NCBI RefSeq assembly: GCF_027111355.2 | Contig: NZ_CP114291.2 | Location: 372,001 to 436,000, forward strand | Source of the DNA: Flavobacterium eburneipallidum | Lineage (GTDB): Bacteria; Bacteroidota; Bacteroidia; Flavobacteriales; Flavobacteriaceae | Direction of reading: 5' to 3' | DNA: 64,000 nt | Part shown: positions 61,901 through 64,000 of the stretch, in pieces | How the letters are laid out: each line of letters begins with the position of its first letter | How positions within the stretch are numbered: the stretch's first letter is position 1 | Program-made: the position numbers and the translations under genes | The notes under the pieces: generated by a model | What the model saw: the letters and a program-made list of their open reading frames with translations, nothing else | Databases searched by the model: none | What the model was told of the DNA's origin: nothing

Positions 61901-62296
61901 ATGAAACAACTAACATTAATAGTAATAGTTATTCTTGTATTTTCTTGTAAGAAAGAAAGTGAAGAATCCTTTGGAAAACCTGAAGTAACAGCAACTGAAG
62001 AAGTAGTTACTAATCAAACTCCAGAAGCTCTGGGACAAGAAATTTTCGAAGGCAAAGGAAATTGTATCTCCTGCCATCAAGTGGATCAAAAACTGATTGG
62101 GCCAAGTTTACAGGAAATTGCCAAAATCTATAAAGAGAAAAGTGGCAATATGGTTGGTTTTTTCAAAGGCGAAAGTGAAGCTATTGTCGATCCTTCTCAA
62201 TTTGCTTTAATGCAAGCCAATATCGAATTAACAAAAACATTTTCAGACGAGGAACTGAAAGCTTTGGAAGGATATATTTATTCGAATTTGAAATAG
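61901..62296 (+). CDS. Monohaem cytochrome c lipoprotein
   Basis: A 131-residue lipoprotein (lipobox VILVFSCKKE, Cys near residue 16). The cytochrome domain has GNCISCHQVDQKLIGP with CxxCH near residue 56 and a likely Met sixth ligand in QFALMQANIE or GNMVGFF. It starts 4 bp after hemB and is thus on the same transcript. It differs from the 49099 cytochrome but shares the lipoprotein plus single-haem plan. Confidence 0.88.
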   Translation: MKQLTLIVIVILVFSCKKESEESFGKPEVTATEEVVTNQTPEALGQEIFEGKGNCISCHQVDQKLIGPSLQEIAKIYKEKSGNMVGFFKGESEAIVDPSQFALMQANIELTKTFSDEELKALEGYIYSNLK

Positions 62297-62305
62297 ATAT
62301 TTAAA

Positions 62306-62361
62306 AACCGCAGATTCACAGATTTTTAAAAGTATTTTGTGAAATCTGTGAATCTGCGGTT
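62306..62361. terminator. Long inverted repeat (CACAGATT word family)
   Basis: Perfect 20-bp arms (62306-62325 and 62342-62361) with a 16-nt loop end the hemB-cytochrome transcript. The arms match the dprA/trpS element at 6301 apart from a single G-to-A change in the second word. Confidence 0.85.
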
Positions 62362-62387
62362 GATTTTTTTAATTGAAAAAGTTTTTG

Positions 62388-62445
62388 TGCTTTTAAACAA
62401 ACCTTTTGTGTTCTTTGTGCCTCCTTCGTGTTCTTTGTGGTTAAA
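62388..62445. repeat. CTTTGTG-word tandem repeat
   Basis: Four or five degenerate copies of TTTGTG/TTCGTG-based words (TTTTGTGTTCTTTGTGCC, TTCGTGTTCTTTGTGG) lie between the 62306 hairpin and the methyltransferase stop. Another of the word-repeat families of this window. Confidence 0.65.
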
Positions 62446-63153
62446 CTACTTTATCCCTCCAAAAGCTCCAAAACAACTGTTTTTATGCAAAATTTCGGTA
62501 CTCGAAAAGCCTACTTTTTTCATTAAATCCAATTGAAAAGTCATTGATCTTGGCGTGTCTTCCTTTTCGATATAATCAAAGACTTTTTGTTGGTATTCCT
62601 TTCCTCCAACTTGCGTTAGATAATCGCCATATCTTTCCCAAACCAATTCATTGACAGCTAGGTTTTCCTGAAAAATCAAATCTGAAATCATCAAACAACC
62701 ACCGAATTTCAAGCTGTTGAATAATTTTTGAAACACAAATTCCCAGTCCGAACCTTCTCTTAAATGATGCAAAACGGCACCTGCCAAAATAATGTCAAAA
62801 TGATTTGTAAGCAAATCGATTTCTCGTATATCACCTTGAATGATTTCAATTTTTCCAGAAGTAACTTCCGAAACCCGTTGATAGGCTTTGTCCAACATAT
62901 TTTGACTTAAATCTACCAAAGTACAATCTAGGTTTGGCACTTTAGACAGCATTTTCAAGCTGTAATTTCCAGCACCACAACCCAAATCCAAAAGTGTTGT
63001 AGCATCGGGTTTTATAACTTTTGCAGCCGAAGTTAAAAGTTCCAACGAAAGTGTTGCATCTATCGTGGCAACTTGACCGGTTTCTAGATTTGAGAAGCGT
63101 TCGACCTCATTATCAAAACGTTCTCTGATTTCTGTAACTGTTGATTTTTTCAT
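62446..63153 (-). CDS. Class I SAM-dependent methyltransferase
   Basis: A 235-residue Rossmann-fold methyltransferase. Motif I is TLLDLGCGAGNYSLKML, followed by CTLVDLSQNMLDKAYQRV, GDIREIDL, and ILAGAVLHHLREGSDWEFVF (motif IV region). The substrate is unknown. It is divergent from the LysR gene, 86 bp apart, with a TAGGTTTG -7 element at 63170-63177, so LysR regulation is likely by habit of such pairs. Confidence 0.9.
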   Translation of the reverse strand: MKKSTVTEIRERFDNEVERFSNLETGQVATIDATLSLELLTSAAKVIKPDATTLLDLGCGAGNYSLKMLSKVPNLDCTLVDLSQNMLDKAYQRVSEVTSGKIEIIQGDIREIDLLTNHFDIILAGAVLHHLREGSDWEFVFQKLFNSLKFGGCLMISDLIFQENLAVNELVWERYGDYLTQVGGKEYQQKVFDYIEKEDTPRSMTFQLDLMKKVGFSSTEILHKNSCFGAFGGIK

Positions 63154-63169
63154 AGCTCTTGTTTTTTTA

Positions 63170-63177
63170 CAAACCTA
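63170..63177 (-). promoter_or_regulatory. -7 element for the methyltransferase gene
   Basis: Minus-strand TAGGTTTG fits TAnnTTTG and lies 16 bp before the ATG at 63153. A -33 TTG is not clear. Confidence 0.45.
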
Positions 63178-63222
63178 TAATTTTTATATATGACTTAAAA
63201 ATACTTATTTTGTCATTAATTA

Positions 63223-63237
63223 ATACTTAATAAGTAT
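63223..63237. promoter_or_regulatory. LysR-type operator candidate
   Basis: ATACTTAATAAGTAT is a perfect 7-1-7 palindrome of the T-N11-A kind bound by LysR-type regulators. It ends 2 bp before the LysR ATG, with a half-site (ATACTTA) repeated at 63201-63207. Confidence 0.6.
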
Positions 63238-63239
63238 CT

Positions 63240-64000
63240 ATGGAATTGCGTCACATCAAATATTTTCTAAAACTAGCCGAAGAATTAAGCTTTGTTCGTG
63301 CTGCCGAAAAACTATTTATTTCACAACCCCCATTAAGTCGTCAAATCAAAGAATTGGAAACTGAAATTGGCGCACAACTTTTCGAACGGAATAATAAACG
63401 AGTGGTTCTTACTGAAGCGGGAAAATTCTATGAAAAAGAAATGCGAGAGGTGTTGAAAAACATCGAACGCATTAACATTAAAACCAAAAAAGTAAGCGAA
63501 AATCAAAGTGGCGAATTCCGAATTGCTTATGTGAGTTCTACATTTTCGGGAGATATTTCAACTTTAATTCAAAAGCTATCAGAACAATTTCCGTATGTGA
63601 ATTTCAGGTTGTATGAAGTGCCAACAGTCAAACAAATAAAAGCATTAGAAGAATTTAAAATCGATTTAGGAATTGTTCGTGCGCCTTTGTATTCACCGAA
63701 AATTGAAACTCAATTATGGTTTAAAGACAATTTTTCATTAGTATTCAACAAGAATTTGTATTCCATTGAATCGGAACAGCAAATTGCTAGTTTGAGTGAA
63801 ACTACTTTTGTGTTTTTCAACAAAGACTATTCGCCACAGTATTATGATAATTTGCTCGAAATTTGCGCTCATTTTGGCTTTGCACCCAAAGTAGTTCACG
63901 AGTCCAACAATATTTCTTCGATTATACAATTAGTCAAAAATGGATTAGGGGTTTCCATTGTTCCAACAACTATTCTAAAAAGTCATAATTATCCCGAAAT
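63240..64000 (+). CDS. LysR family transcription regulator, 3' end outside the window
   Basis: 253 codons from the ATG at 63240 with no stop before the window edge. The N-terminal winged helix-turn-helix is typical (MELRHIKYFLKLAEELSFVR, AAEKLFISQPPLSRQIKELE, IGAQLFERNNKRVVLTEAG). A periplasmic-binding-protein-like effector domain follows (FRIAYVSSTFSGDISTLIQK). The family is about 290-300 residues, so ~85% is present. It is divergent from the methyltransferase. Confidence 0.93.
   Translation, partial: MELRHIKYFLKLAEELSFVRAAEKLFISQPPLSRQIKELETEIGAQLFERNNKRVVLTEAGKFYEKEMREVLKNIERINIKTKKVSENQSGEFRIAYVSSTFSGDISTLIQKLSEQFPYVNFRLYEVPTVKQIKALEEFKIDLGIVRAPLYSPKIETQLWFKDNFSLVFNKNLYSIESEQQIASLSETTFVFFNKDYSPQYYDNLLEICAHFGFAPKVVHESNNISSIIQLVKNGLGVSIVPTTILKSHNYPE

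Noticed and set aside
1..64000. CRISPR array, tRNA or rRNA genes, complete insertion sequence
   Set aside because: I saw no regularly spaced repeats with unique spacers, no cloverleaf with a CCA end, no rRNA-like stretch and no transposase gene. A covariance-model scan would be needed to exclude small RNAs.

Overview
The window looks like chromosomal DNA of a Flavobacterium-type Bacteroidota. It is AT-rich. Several starts are preceded by the TAnnTTTG -7 element of this phylum instead of a Shine-Dalgarno site. Many exported proteins carry Bacteroidota lipoprotein signals, and families largely confined to the phylum occur (HU-CCDC81/SPOR, DUF4254, DUF4837, DUF5777, GH97). All assignments come from reading the sequence; no database search was run.

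Layout. 1-4 kb: 5' part of upp, then DUF4254 and a family 9 glycosyltransferase with an AlbA_2/HATPase gene between them. 4-14.8 kb: housekeeping genes (SPOR protein, dprA, trpS, plsC, recA, thioesterase, DoxX, holB), plus a lipoprotein / ECF sigma / membrane-anchored beta-barrel operon. 14.9-25 kb: a fucose-directed glycan cluster, all on the minus strand (GH95, GH29, RhaM-type mutarotase, GH97, second GH29), facing an AraC regulator; no SusC/SusD pair is present. 25-27 kb: LytS/LytTR two-component pair. 27-31 kb: accessory pocket with an exported intradiol dioxygenase, a pirin-like protein, two nested palindromic repeat elements, orphan genes and a PemK/MazF toxin-antitoxin pair. 31-44 kb: pgk, LysM transglycosylase, DUF1080 and DUF4837 lipoproteins, an ElaA-like acetyltransferase, S41 protease, rnpA, a second plsC, acyl-ACP desaturase, HD hydrolase, enoyl-CoA hydratase. 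44-62 kb: a haem biosynthesis region holding every step from glutamyl-tRNA to protohaem except the hemL aminomutase (hemA, hemB, hemC, hemD, hemE, hemF, hemJ, hemH). 62-64 kb: a methyltransferase divergent from a LysR regulator that runs off the window.

The most interesting part is 47.5-52.1 kb, inside the haem region. An AraC regulator, a YceI protein and a monohaem cytochrome c lipoprotein face an OB-fold protein, a DUF5777 beta-barrel, a membrane-anchored protein with a possible CxxC-less HMA-like fold, and a lipoprotein that reads as a truncated haemoglobin. Together they suggest an envelope haem/redox module placed beside the genes that make haem.

Intergenic DNA is rich in structure. 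There are two ~160-bp elements built of nested inverted repeats, and several families of hairpins made from short repeated words. Many single AT-rich orphan genes sit between conserved neighbours.
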